Shown in pieces: positions 14,719 to 23,037 of a DNA stretch of 64,000 nt (the stretch's first letter is position 1; every line of letters begins with the position of its first letter). A model generated the notes under the pieces. It was given only the letters and a program-made list of their open reading frames with translations. It was not told where the DNA came from and ran no database searches. The DNA lies in assembly GCF_013314975.1 (NCBI RefSeq), contig NZ_JABTYH010000010.1, positions 62,001-126,000 on the forward strand, given 5' to 3'. The position numbers and the translations under genes are program-made. This DNA is from Pseudarthrobacter oxydans (GTDB taxonomy: Bacteria; Actinomycetota; Actinomycetes; Actinomycetales; Micrococcaceae).

Positions 14719-15896
14719 CTGCTGCTATCGCCAAATTAGTGGTTGGTGCAACGTGCGCCACACTGACGACGCTTGCATGGGCGGCACGGGAGGCCGTTTG
14801 TCCCACCCACAGACACCGCTATGACATCATTCCCCTAGCGATAAATGACGATGAAATCGAGCTTCGGGCCACCAAGCGCACGCTTGCACCAGGGACCTTT
14901 GGACTAAAAATCGCTGGGCAAGATGACCCAGCTGTTCTAGGACCCGTGCTTGGTACGACAAACGGGGCGGTTCGGCGTCGACTTCTTTATCGGCCCATAG
15001 CATTGTCATTGCAGTCGCGTTGCAGGTGGAGCGGCATCGTAGCCGTCACACCGTCTTCCTCTTTCGTTGAAACTGAGGTGCCCACCGGACTAGGTCCGGC
15101 TCCTGCATGGATCGTCGATAAGGGAAACGACCTGTGGGCAATTCACGTACACGGCCAGGGGAGTGACCGTCGACAGACACTTCGAGGCGTGGAAAGCGCA
15201 AGTGCTCTCGGTCTAACCTCACTGATCGTTTCCTACCGCAACGATGGTGAGGGGCCGAGATCGCGGGATGGCCGCTCTCACTTGGGCGAGTCTGAGTGGC
15301 ACGACCTTGAAGACGCGCTCAAGGTCGTTAAAGAACGGGGAGGAAACAGCTGCATCATATTCGGCTGGTCCCTTGGGGCGACCATTGCTCTCAATGCTCT
15401 CCACCGTTCAGAGCTGGCAAATATGATCAAAGGTGTCGTGATGGTGTCTCCGGTACTGAACTGGGAGGCGGCCTTCCGTGCGAACGCCCACCACCAAGGC
15501 TGGCCCCGGTTCCTCGGTTCCGTGATTACCTCATTAATTTCCTCAACTCAGTTGTGCCGGCTGGCTGGCCTCCACCAGCCACTGGACATCAGGAGAGCGG
15601 ACGCGAACAGATTCGGCCGCAGGCCTGACGTTCCAGTGTTGATACTGCACAGCAAAAACGACTGGTCCGTCCCCATCGAAGATTCTGTCCGCTTCGCCGC
15701 GGCCCACAAAGAACAAATAAAACTGGTCGAATTCGAGTGCTCAGGCCACACACAGGAGTGGAATGCAGACCCGGTAGGGTGGGATTTGGCAGTTCGTTGT
15801 TGGTTTGGAAAATTTTTCCAGCCGGACCGGGCTGAGGCTCAAGCTGCAACGTCAGCTGGTGAACTTTCGGATGGGGTAGGAAATGGCTGGCAGTGA
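14703..15896 (+). CDS. Alpha/beta hydrolase
   Basis: The start is GTG 14703, inside the end of the previous gene; ATG 14715 is an alternative. A hydrophobic N-terminal segment ('AIAKLVVGATCATLTTLAWAA') suggests membrane anchoring or export. The catalytic triad is visible: nucleophile Ser in 'IFGWSLGATIALN' (GxSxG), Asp in 'LILHSKNDWSVP' and His in 'FECSGHTQEWN'. 'WAIHVHGQGSDR' would form the oxyanion region. The overall shape is that of a serine esterase, peptidase or lipase of the alpha/beta fold; the substrate is unknown. It overlaps the next gene by 14 bases. Confidence 0.8.
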   Translation: MALEMTAAIAKLVVGATCATLTTLAWAAREAVCPTHRHRYDIIPLAINDDEIELRATKRTLAPGTFGLKIAGQDDPAVLGPVLGTTNGAVRRRLLYRPIALSLQSRCRWSGIVAVTPSSSFVETEVPTGLGPAPAWIVDKGNDLWAIHVHGQGSDRRQTLRGVESASALGLTSLIVSYRNDGEGPRSRDGRSHLGESEWHDLEDALKVVKERGGNSCIIFGWSLGATIALNALHRSELANMIKGVVMVSPVLNWEAAFRANAHHQGWPRFLGSVITSLISSTQLCRLAGLHQPLDIRRADANRFGRRPDVPVLILHSKNDWSVPIEDSVRFAAAHKEQIKLVEFECSGHTQEWNADPVGWDLAVRCWFGKFFQPDRAEAQAATSAGELSDGVGNGWQ

Positions 15897-16341
15897 GACC
15901 GCCCGGGATCGGCTGGCAAAGGCGGAGACTCTTGCTCGCAAGGTGAATCTTCTGCTTGACGTAGTAGTGGCCGAAGGTGGCAAGCCGTATGAATTCTCGG
16001 ACATACAGGCCGGCGTCCGCCAGCACGGATACGAATTGTCCAGGACGCGGTGGTGGCGCATCCGGTCTGGTGAATCGCTGGAGGTTGTTCCCACGGAGGC
16101 GCTGGTTGCACTCGCCAAGTTTTTCGAGATTGACCCGGTATACCTAACAGATGAAACCGGTGAACTTCCAGAACGCATTGAACGGGAGCTTCAGCTTCTG
16201 AAGAAGATGCGACGAAACCAGCTGAAGAATATCGCGGCTCGAACTCTTGGCGACATTGACGTCAAGACCCTGGACGCCATCAACGCTCTTCTCGATGAAG
16301 TCGATGCCCTTGAAAGAATTGATCCGGAACACCCTGAATAA
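15883..16341 (+). CDS. EspR-like XRE-family transcriptional regulator
   Basis: The 152-residue protein starts at ATG 15883, inside the hydrolase gene. Its arrangement resembles mycobacterial EspR: an HTH domain ('YEFSDIQAGVRQHGYELSRTRWWRIRSGESLEVVPTEALVALAKFFEIDPVYLTDE') followed by a helical dimerisation tail ('RIERELQLLKKMRRNQLKNIAARTL'). It is the last gene of a fully overlapping four-gene unit. It probably binds the GAAACATGTTTC palindromes at 13174 and 16347 and may be the substrate of the ImmA-like protease. Both roles are inferred. Confidence 0.75.
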   Translation: MAGSETARDRLAKAETLARKVNLLLDVVVAEGGKPYEFSDIQAGVRQHGYELSRTRWWRIRSGESLEVVPTEALVALAKFFEIDPVYLTDETGELPERIERELQLLKKMRRNQLKNIAARTLGDIDVKTLDAINALLDEVDALERIDPEHPE

Positions 16342-16345
16342 CGTT

Positions 16346-16359
16346 CGAAACATGTTTCG
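16346..16359 (+). promoter_or_regulatory. Second GAAACATGTTTC palindrome
   Basis: CGAAACATGTTTCG is a perfect 14-bp palindrome five bases after the regulator's stop. It is followed by CCCTGTTAGGGTGGTGAC and an ATG at 16379, which looks like a promoter and short leader. The frame from that ATG reads plausibly for only about 15 codons (MAVKSKASGSASLD) before running antisense to the next gene, so the original target gene may have been lost. Confidence 0.6.
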
Positions 16360-16405
16360 TCCCTGTTAGGGTGGTGACATGGCTGTCAAGAGCAAGGCGT
16401 CGGGA

Positions 16406-16720
16406 TCAGCGTCCCTCGATATAGTCAAAGTATGCGCGCGCCAAGTTTCGGACCCTGGCTGGTCGCACAGCATAGGTGACATCCCGGCCTTGGCGTACAC
16501 CGCGCGGAGGATCAGTTTCGATCAACCCATCATCTTCAAGAGCGTCCAGATGCCGGTTCAGGCTCGGTCTGCCTATGTCCAGCTCAGCCTGGAGTTGCCC
16601 GATCGTCGAGGGACCCACAATAGCCAATTGCCTCAAGACTTTCGCTTGAGCCCTGTTGCCCATGAATCTAACTGCGGCTTCGACATCTGGAGGAAGATTC
16701 GGACGGATCAGTCGGGGCAT
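16406..16720 (-). CDS. Winged-helix transcriptional regulator
   Basis: The 104-residue protein carries an ArsR/MarR-like winged helix: 'VRFMGNRAQAKVLRQLAIVGPSTIGQLQAELDIGRPSLNRHLDALEDDGLIETDPPRGVRQGRDVTYAVRP'. There are no cysteine pairs that would suggest metal sensing. It is transcribed towards the four-gene operon and away from the conjugation genes, whose promoter lies in the gap 16721-16950. It may therefore control transfer, but no operator was identified. Confidence 0.7.
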   Translation of the reverse strand: MPRLIRPNLPPDVEAAVRFMGNRAQAKVLRQLAIVGPSTIGQLQAELDIGRPSLNRHLDALEDDGLIETDPPRGVRQGRDVTYAVRPARVRNLARAYFDYIEGR

Positions 16721-16950
16721 GCGTCCATACTGCCCGACTTTTCATTAAATCATCACGGGTATGCATGCCGTACTCTATTGCTAAATAAAAGAGTGCGTTC
16801 CGCGGCACTCTTTATGTGGAGTCGCCAAGGCAGCTGCCCGCAGCGTCTTTGCCTCATCTCCGATGTCACTCGTGCTTGCACCACCGACCTGGCGACGAAA
16901 ACGGACGCCACGGACCTCTTGTTAGTCGGACCACACGGGGGTCTGGGCTG

Positions 16951-18027
16951 ATGCGGGGCAGGTCATTTGCTCTGGTTACGCTCATCGCCACCCCGATACT
17001 GTTTTTTGGCCTGATACTCAGCATGCTCGTGCTGCTCACCCCTTTGAAATCTACCGCGGCGACCTGTGGCCCGGCCGTTTCTGCCGTCATCGATGTGAAC
17101 TTCAAAGTCCATGGCTACACCGGGGAGCAGTTGAAGAACGCAGCAGCGATCATGCGGGCCGGTAAGGCCCTGGACCTGTCGTTGAGGGGACAGATGATCA
17201 GCGTCATGGTTTCCCTGGGGGAGTCGGGCCTGCGGGTCCTGGATTACGGCGACGAGCCGGGCCCGGACTCGCGCGGGTTGTTCCAGCAGCGCGACAACGG
17301 CGCGTGGGGCTCCTACGCAGACCGCATGGACCCGGCCATCAGCGCCACGAACTTCATCAAAGCCCTCCAGAAGAGCGAGGGCTGGGAGTTGCTGGAGCCG
17401 ACCATCGCCGGGAACAAGGTCCAGCGCAACGCCGACCCGTACCACTACGAGAAGTACTGGCCCGGGGCGGTCAAGCTCGTCCAGGCACTCTCGGACGGGG
17501 AGTACTCCCTGGAAGGCAGCGACTGCGCCATCCCGGGGAAATCAGGTGCCGGGGATGATTACCCGTGGAAAGACTCTCCGACCTGGATGCAGGTCGGGGC
17601 AGGAGCAGCCGCATCCCCGCTGGGCATGTTCTACCGCGAGTGTGTGGATTTTGCCCTGTGGCGGGTGAACCAGCAGATGGGGTCCACCGGTGAGCCGTTC
17701 AAGTTCCTGAACGGCAACTTCCGTCAGGACGGGCAGGGGCTTGGCTCGGCCCTGACGTGGAAGGCCGGCTGGGACGCCAAAGGCTGGCCCACCGGTTCGA
17801 TACCGCGGGTCGGGGCTGTCGTCTGGTACGCGCCCGGGGCAGGGGGAGCGGACCCGACCTACGGTCACGTCGCTGTGGTCAAGGAAGTCAAGGACGACGG
17901 GACCTACGTCGAAGAGGGCTACAACGGCAACCCGCCCCCGGATGACCACAACTACTACACCCGGACCGTCAGCAACGGTGTCCCCTCCGCCTTCTTGTAC
18001 CTGCCTACCCAAGAGGAGAAAAAGTGA
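16951..18027 (+). CDS. Secreted or membrane-anchored lysozyme-like and CHAP-domain hydrolase
   Basis: Start is ATG 16951 (MRGRSFALVTLIATPILFFGLILSMLVLL), one membrane anchor. Residues 45-180 resemble the transglycosylase-like domain of Gram-positive conjugation hydrolases ('MISVMVSLGESGLRVLDYGDEPGPDSRGLFQQRDNGAWG', with the catalytic-type Glu in 'GESGL'). The C-terminal half is a CHAP amidase or peptidase: Cys in 'MFYRECVDFALWRVNQ' and His in 'YGHVAVVKEV'. The pair of activities opens the peptidoglycan for the transfer channel, as VirB1-like proteins do. The next gene starts within its last codons. Confidence 0.85.
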   Translation: MRGRSFALVTLIATPILFFGLILSMLVLLTPLKSTAATCGPAVSAVIDVNFKVHGYTGEQLKNAAAIMRAGKALDLSLRGQMISVMVSLGESGLRVLDYGDEPGPDSRGLFQQRDNGAWGSYADRMDPAISATNFIKALQKSEGWELLEPTIAGNKVQRNADPYHYEKYWPGAVKLVQALSDGEYSLEGSDCAIPGKSGAGDDYPWKDSPTWMQVGAGAAASPLGMFYRECVDFALWRVNQQMGSTGEPFKFLNGNFRQDGQGLGSALTWKAGWDAKGWPTGSIPRVGAVVWYAPGAGGADPTYGHVAVVKEVKDDGTYVEEGYNGNPPPDDHNYYTRTVSNGVPSAFLYLPTQEEKK

Positions 18028-18536
18028 AGAAGCCCCTGGCCCTGATCGCAGTAGCCCTGCTCTGCGCCGCGTGCGCACCGGCAGCGAACACCAGACCTGC
18101 CCCGGCTGGACCCACGATCGCAACGCCTTCCGCGCCGGTTTCGTTGAGCGCCAGCAGCGGACCGCAGGCTCCCGGAGGCACAGTCCCTGCCACGATCGGC
18201 ATTACCTGGGACCAGGCCAGCACGGACGCGGCCGTAGAGGTCGCTGAAAAGGCCATGACGGACTTTGCCCGCCCTGGTGTGGAGGAAAAGCAGTGGGCCA
18301 ATGATCTTGCCCGATGGCTGACGCCACAGGCGACTGCCGATTACTCGGCTGTGGACCCGGCCAACATTCCCGCCAGTCGCGTCACCGGCCCGGCCACGCT
18401 AAACGTCGATGAAGCCAACGGATACGGGGTCATGGCCACCGTTCCGACCAACGCCGGGACCTACACTGTGCAGCTGCTGCGCACGGGCCAGGACGCCCCG
18501 TGGAAGGTCAACCGTTTCACGCCACCCTCGTCCTAA
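18024..18536 (+). CDS. Conjugation-associated lipoprotein
   Basis: It starts at GTG 18024 overlapping the previous stop (GTGA). The N-terminus 'KKPLALIAVALLCAACAPA' is a lipoprotein signal with Cys after 'LLCAA'. The mature part (about 150 residues, 'VAEKAMTDFARPGVEEKQWANDLARWLTPQATADY', ending 'APWKVNRFTPPSS') looks like an NTF2-like fold, as in the extracellular domains of TcpC/VirB8-type proteins. It probably stabilises the channel outside the membrane. Confidence 0.7.
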   Translation: MKKPLALIAVALLCAACAPAANTRPAPAGPTIATPSAPVSLSASSGPQAPGGTVPATIGITWDQASTDAAVEVAEKAMTDFARPGVEEKQWANDLARWLTPQATADYSAVDPANIPASRVTGPATLNVDEANGYGVMATVPTNAGTYTVQLLRTGQDAPWKVNRFTPPSS

Positions 18537-18577
18537 GCGTCGGAACTCCCCATCTCACACACGTAAGGAAGAAGCCC

Positions 18578-20050
18578 ATGAGCACCACATCAACCGAGGT
18601 CCTGGCCTTTCCAAACATCAGGGCCATCGTCCGTGACAACGGAACCGCTGAAATCGTTGTCGCCGGTAACTCCCGCATCGTCCCTGCCGGGGAGTCCCTG
18701 CAGGATCTTCGCAACAACGCCCTGGTTCTGGTTGTGGGCGAGGCACAGACGCTGAACCGTCCTGTCAGGGTCCGGATCGAGGATCCCGAAGGGCACGGTG
18801 AACTGATCGTGCACCCGGACGGTCAAATTGAGTCCGTCTCCTACGAGGCAAGCCCCGTCCGACGCCGCGCCGACGCACCGGGAACCGCGCCTGAGACGGT
18901 GGCTCCTGCCGTCATTGATACCGTCCCGGCTCTTGCATTTGAGCCTGTGTTCGCCCCGGCAGAACCTACGGCTGCCGCCGTCGCCGCGGTGGACCGCCAG
19001 CCGTGGCCGCCGAATCCCGTCGCATCAGAGTCGACGCCAGCACCGGTCACGTCGAAGCCGGAAACGGCGGTGGTCATGGAGGAAGCACCGGCGACCCGGC
19101 GCAGCTTGAAGGAAACCTCATTCCTGGTCAGCGCCCCGGTCCTGGAACCGGCCACACAGGGTTGGCGGGGTGCGCTCACTCGCCTTGGCTTCCGGATGGA
19201 CCCGTCCGCGGAAGAACTGTCCGAGCGGGAGGATGTCCGCACGGTCAGCCAGCACTGGCCAGGTCCGCGGACCATTGCCGTGGTCAACCGTAAGGGCGGT
19301 GCGAACAAGACGCCCACTGTGGTCATGCTCTCGGCCATTCTCGCCCGCTACAGCGGGGCCGCGACCGTCGCGTGGGACAACAACGAGTCCCAAGGCACAC
19401 TGGGGTGGCGGACGGAAAAGGGCGCACATGACCGGAGTGTCCTGGATCTGATTGATTCCTCGACCGAACTGCTCTCCCCGGCAACGAACGCTGCCGAGAT
19501 TGCCAAGTTCGTCCACCACCAGACTGCAGACAAGTTCGATGTCCTGCGTTCGGATGAGAACGAGGAAGGCGACCACGAAGTCACGGCTGAGGAAGTCGAC
19601 ATCGCCCATCAGGTCCTCACCCGCTATTACCGGCTGGTGGTCATGGACTCGGGCAACACCGCTCGGGCGGCGAACTGGCGCAGGATGATTCACCACACGA
19701 ACCAGCTTGTCGTACCTGTGACGGCCATTGAGGACCGCGCCGAAGCCGCCCGGCTGACGCTGCAGACCCTCGAATCCCGTGGTGGCCACGATGCCGAGCT
19801 GGCCCGTAACGCCGTCGTGATCGTCTCTGAATCCACTGACGCAAAGCGCGCCATGTCAGGGGATGCGTTGAAGCGGGCCAAGGACGAGGCCCAGCGGATT
19901 GCGGACGGCTTTGAGCCGTTTGTCCGGGCCGTCGTGAGGATTCCCTACGATCCGGCGCTGGTCAACGGACCCATCCGCTATGAAGCCCTTCAGCCCGCCA
20001 CGCAGCGGGCATGGCTGGCGGCCGCGGCCGCCGTAGCCAAGGGCTTCTAA
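18578..20050 (+). CDS. MinD/ParA-like ATPase of the transfer operon
   Basis: The start is ATG 18578 behind AAGGAAGAAG, giving 490 residues. Residues 1-90 form a small beta-rich domain ('IRAIVRDNGTAEIVVAGNSRIVPAGESL', 'VRVRIEDPEGHGELIVHPDG'). An Ala/Pro-rich linker follows, then a P-loop ATPase from 'RTIAVVNRKGGANKTPTVVMLSAILARY'. The Walker A is KGGANKTP instead of KGGxGKT, and the Walker B region reads 'YRLVVMDSGNTARAANWR'. Similar ATPases occur in actinobacterial conjugation and Tad-like operons; localisation of the apparatus is a plausible role. It is clearly distinct from the partition ParA at 9123. Confidence 0.7.
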   Translation: MSTTSTEVLAFPNIRAIVRDNGTAEIVVAGNSRIVPAGESLQDLRNNALVLVVGEAQTLNRPVRVRIEDPEGHGELIVHPDGQIESVSYEASPVRRRADAPGTAPETVAPAVIDTVPALAFEPVFAPAEPTAAAVAAVDRQPWPPNPVASESTPAPVTSKPETAVVMEEAPATRRSLKETSFLVSAPVLEPATQGWRGALTRLGFRMDPSAEELSEREDVRTVSQHWPGPRTIAVVNRKGGANKTPTVVMLSAILARYSGAATVAWDNNESQGTLGWRTEKGAHDRSVLDLIDSSTELLSPATNAAEIAKFVHHQTADKFDVLRSDENEEGDHEVTAEEVDIAHQVLTRYYRLVVMDSGNTARAANWRRMIHHTNQLVVPVTAIEDRAEAARLTLQTLESRGGHDAELARNAVVIVSESTDAKRAMSGDALKRAKDEAQRIADGFEPFVRAVVRIPYDPALVNGPIRYEALQPATQRAWLAAAAAVAKGF

Positions 20051-20085
20051 ACCCACCCATCAACGGACTTTCGAAAGGAGGAACT

Positions 20086-20694
20086 ATGCGACAGTCCCTG
20101 AATCCCTGGATCACCAGCCCCGCCACCGAGACTGCGGAAGAGGAAACACCAGATGTGTATTCGCCGCCGGCGGCAGTTATCAGTGCGCCTCTGAAGGGAA
20201 TGGTTGAACCCGACGCAGCGGACCGCCTGGCCTGCCGCACCATGACCGGTTCCGCCGCGTTATGGATCATCGGCGCTCACGGGGGAGCAGGCGAAAGCAG
20301 AATCGCCGACCTCCTAGGTGCACGCGCCACCGATCACTGCTGGCCTGTCCTCCAAGGCGGAAGCAAGCCACGCGTGCTGCTGGTCTGCCGCGCAGACATG
20401 CGCGGCCTCACGGCCGCCAGAAGCGCACTGACCCAGTGGGTGTCAGGTGCCACACCGAAAGTCGACCTGCTCGGCCTTGCAATCATGGCGGACGCCCCAG
20501 GTAAGACCCCTAAAGCGCTGCGTGACTTCACTTCGATCGTCGGCGGAGGAGCACCCCGGCTCTGGACCCTGCCCTGGGTTGAAGCCTGGCGAATCGGAGA
20601 CACCACAACGACGGCGTCCCGCGAATTCCAGCGCTTCATTACTGACATAGCCACCTTGGCTACCGACACCACCACATCAAACATCGCTCACTGA
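20086..20694 (+). CDS. Conserved protein of actinobacterial transfer operons (DUF6668-like)
   Basis: The start is ATG 20086 with AAAGGAGG six bases upstream, giving 202 residues. The core reads 'AALWIIGAHGGAGESRIADLLGA', a P-loop-like glycine-rich stretch lacking the usual Lys, followed by 'PRVLLVCRADMRGLTAARSALTQW' and 'VDLLGLAIMADAPGKTPKALRDFTSIV'. It resembles a degenerate SIMIBI-type ATPase fold paired with the ATPase encoded upstream. The family name is from memory; function is unknown. Confidence 0.55.
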   Translation: MRQSLNPWITSPATETAEEETPDVYSPPAAVISAPLKGMVEPDAADRLACRTMTGSAALWIIGAHGGAGESRIADLLGARATDHCWPVLQGGSKPRVLLVCRADMRGLTAARSALTQWVSGATPKVDLLGLAIMADAPGKTPKALRDFTSIVGGGAPRLWTLPWVEAWRIGDTTTTASREFQRFITDIATLATDTTTSNIAH

Positions 20695-20705
20695 AAGGTC
20701 TCACC

Positions 20706-20975
20706 ATGAACGACTTCTCCGCACTTGCAACCAGCGTTATCCCCAACCCCACTCCGACCATCCCTGCAGAGGCAGACGGGCTGCTCCTGGTCCTGAACTG
20801 GGCCTCCGGTATCGGCCTGGTCCTCGGCGTTCTCGGCGTGATCATCGTCGGCATCGGCATGGTCATCCAGCTCCAACGAGGCGAAGGCGCACAAGCCATC
20901 GGCAAGCTCGGCTGGGTCCTCCTGGGCTGCATCATCATCACCGGTGCCGCCGGCATCGTCCGTGCCTTCGTCTAA
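20706..20975 (+). CDS. Small two-helix membrane protein of the transfer operon
   Basis: The 89-residue protein has hydrophobic segments at about residues 27-52 ('LLVLNWASGIGLVLGVLGVIIVGIGMVI') and 66-88 ('LGWVLLGCIIITGAAGIVRAF'), joined by a short polar loop. Size and topology resemble VirB2/TrbC-like pilins or PrgI-type small channel subunits, but no cleavage site is clear. The neighbours on both sides are transfer genes. Confidence 0.65.
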   Translation: MNDFSALATSVIPNPTPTIPAEADGLLLVLNWASGIGLVLGVLGVIIVGIGMVIQLQRGEGAQAIGKLGWVLLGCIIITGAAGIVRAFV

Positions 20976-21002
20976 GCCAGCACCAAGAACGGGAGGTTCA
21001 CC

Positions 21003-21755
21003 ATGAGCCAGTCAACAGAGAGCACCACCGAAAGCAATCCGTTCACCAAGCCCGGTTTCATCATCGCTGCCGCGCTGGTGGTCGCGCTGATCGCAGCAAC
21101 CATCGTGATCTTCCTTCTCCCCAAAGGACAAGGCGACACGCAGCCCGCCCCTGCGCCTGTGGAGTCCAGCAGTTCAGCCAGCCCCAGCGCTTCAGCTGAG
21201 GGTGGCAGCAGCGTTTGTGGACTTCCTTCGTCGTCGGAGACGGCGTTAGGCTCGGCGCCGGACACGAATTGGGAGCTTGTTGGCAAGATGGCTACGCCTA
21301 CCGAGCCGGACACCTTCGGTCCAGGAACCACAGACGAAGATGGGTTCCGTTCGTGCTTTTCCCAAACGCCAACAGGAGCCCTCTACGCCGCTGCCAATTT
21401 GCTTGCGATGGGCTCATCAGGGGACCGTACCATCAATCAGAAACTGACGGATAGGCTTTTGCTTCCCGGGCCGGGCAGGGATATCGCCAAAGCAGAATCG
21501 CAGGCCATGCCGGCAACGGCGGCGCCAAGTTCAACCGTTCAATTTCGCGGCTTTGTCCTCAAGAGCTACTCAGGTTCAGCAGCCAATGTGGACATTGCCT
21601 TTCAGACCGACACAGGGGTGTTGGGACACACGGTACTTCCCCTGGAGTGGGTAGATGGTGACTGGAAGCTGGCAATTGCTGACTCAGGTCGACTGGTTAA
21701 CGACATAACCCAAATCCGGGACCTCAGTGGCTTTATTCCTTGGTCGGGAGCCTGA
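21003..21755 (+). CDS. Bitopic transfer protein with extracellular domain (VirB8/TcpC-like)
   Basis: It has 250 residues: a short cytoplasmic N-terminus, one membrane helix ('GFIIAAALVVALIAATIVIFLL', residues 18-39), a Ser/Pro-rich linker, and an extracellular domain of about 170 residues ending 'LPLEWVDGDWKLAIADSGRLVNDITQIRDLSGFIPW'. The ending is typical of NTF2-like domains in Gram-positive conjugation proteins. Codon choice and GC fall somewhat in the middle of this gene compared with its neighbours. Confidence 0.65.
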   Translation: MSQSTESTTESNPFTKPGFIIAAALVVALIAATIVIFLLPKGQGDTQPAPAPVESSSSASPSASAEGGSSVCGLPSSSETALGSAPDTNWELVGKMATPTEPDTFGPGTTDEDGFRSCFSQTPTGALYAAANLLAMGSSGDRTINQKLTDRLLLPGPGRDIAKAESQAMPATAAPSSTVQFRGFVLKSYSGSAANVDIAFQTDTGVLGHTVLPLEWVDGDWKLAIADSGRLVNDITQIRDLSGFIPWSGA

Positions 21756-21756
21756 C

Positions 21757-23037
21757 GTGGCGGAAAAATGCCAAATGCTCGACGCCGGATGTGAGTTGAA
21801 AAACTGGGCTTCAGGCTTGGCTGATGACGCCTTGGGCAACATGGCTAAAGCCATCATGGAGGGCATGAGTCAGATGGTGACGACTCTGTCTACCTTCTGG
21901 GTCTCCATGCCTACGGTGAACCTGATCAGCGAGGACAGGACTGGGCCGAGTTCCGTGGTGTCGATAATCAACGGCGAGTTGATGACTTGGACGCTGACGC
22001 TGGCGGTCCTCGCCGTCATCATCGGCGGCATCCGGATGATCTGGGAACAGCGCGGTGCTCCGCTAAAGGACCTGCTCCGCTCGCTGCTCACCCTCACCCT
22101 GGTGTCCGGCCTTGGCCTGGGAGTCATCTCTATTTTGGTCATTGCCGCAGATACTTTTTCGGCCGCCATCATTGAGCGTTCCACGGACGGGAAGGGCTTT
22201 GCTCAGTCGATGAGCGTGCTTGTCATGACTGGGCAGACGGAGGTTGGGGTATTCATTCTCATCGTCCTGGGTTTGATCGGATTGATTGCGTCACTGGTTC
22301 AGATTGTGCTGATGGTGGTCCGGAGCGGCATGCTCGTGATCCTGGCCGGCATCCTGCCAACGACCGCCGCGTTCACGAACACGGAGATGGGCCGGCAGTG
22401 GTTTCAGAAAGCCGTGGGTTGGACGATCGCGTTCATTCTCTACAAGCCGGCAGCGGCCATCGTGTACTCGGTCGCGTTCGTTCTCATGGGCACCGGTGAG
22501 GGGCGCGACGCGCTGGTTAAGTCCATCACGGGCTTCACGTTGATGATCGTTGCCTTGTTCGCGCTTCCGGCGTTGATGCGCTTCGTCACGCCGATGGTCG
22601 GAGCCGTTGCCTCGGGCAGCGGAGCAGCCGCAGGAGCAGCAGTTGGTGCCATGGCCACCGGTGCCGTGTCCCTGGGCCGTAGCGGCAGCGGACGAGGCAA
22701 TGCCGCGCCAACCCCTGCAACCACAAGCACTACGGCCAGCGCCCAGAGCACTTCCGCCGGCGCTTCGCCGAAGGGCAGTGACGGAGCGTCTGGTCCTCGG
22801 AGCGGGGGAGGTCAGCCCACCCCCGGTGTTACGGGTCCGGGCGGAGCCGCTGGCGCTGCAACCGCAGGCAAAGCAGGCTCCGCAGGAGCCGTGGCAGGGG
22901 CAAGCGGCGGGGCAGCAGCAGCTGGGCCGGCTGGCATGGCTCTAGCCGCCGGGGCCCAGGTGGCGTCCAAGACGTCGCAGGCAATCGAAAAGACCGCGCA
23001 GGATTCAACGGGGGAGGGCCCCAGTGGCAGCAATTAA
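21757..23037 (+). CDS. VirB6/TrbL-like polytopic channel protein
   Basis: The start is GTG 21757, one base after the previous stop, with GGGAG upstream. There are 426 residues. Six or so membrane helices occupy residues 80-290 ('WTLTLAVLAVIIGGIRMIW', 'LTLVSGLGLGVISILVIAA', 'VGVFILIVLGLIGLIASLVQIVLMVV'). The motif 'AVGWTIAFILYKPAAAIVYSVAFVLM' is characteristic of actinobacterial TrbL/VirB6 proteins. The last 120 residues are Gly/Ala/Ser-rich and disordered. It forms part of the membrane pore of the secretion channel. Confidence 0.85.
   Translation: MAEKCQMLDAGCELKNWASGLADDALGNMAKAIMEGMSQMVTTLSTFWVSMPTVNLISEDRTGPSSVVSIINGELMTWTLTLAVLAVIIGGIRMIWEQRGAPLKDLLRSLLTLTLVSGLGLGVISILVIAADTFSAAIIERSTDGKGFAQSMSVLVMTGQTEVGVFILIVLGLIGLIASLVQIVLMVVRSGMLVILAGILPTTAAFTNTEMGRQWFQKAVGWTIAFILYKPAAAIVYSVAFVLMGTGEGRDALVKSITGFTLMIVALFALPALMRFVTPMVGAVASGSGAAAGAAVGAMATGAVSLGRSGSGRGNAAPTPATTSTTASAQSTSAGASPKGSDGASGPRSGGGQPTPGVTGPGGAAGAATAGKAGSAGAVAGASGGAAAAGPAGMALAAGAQVASKTSQAIEKTAQDSTGEGPSGSN

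Noticed and set aside
16379..16951. Plus-strand frame of 190 codons
   Set aside because: It is mostly antisense to the winged-helix gene at 16406-16720; only the first 15 or so codons look protein-like.
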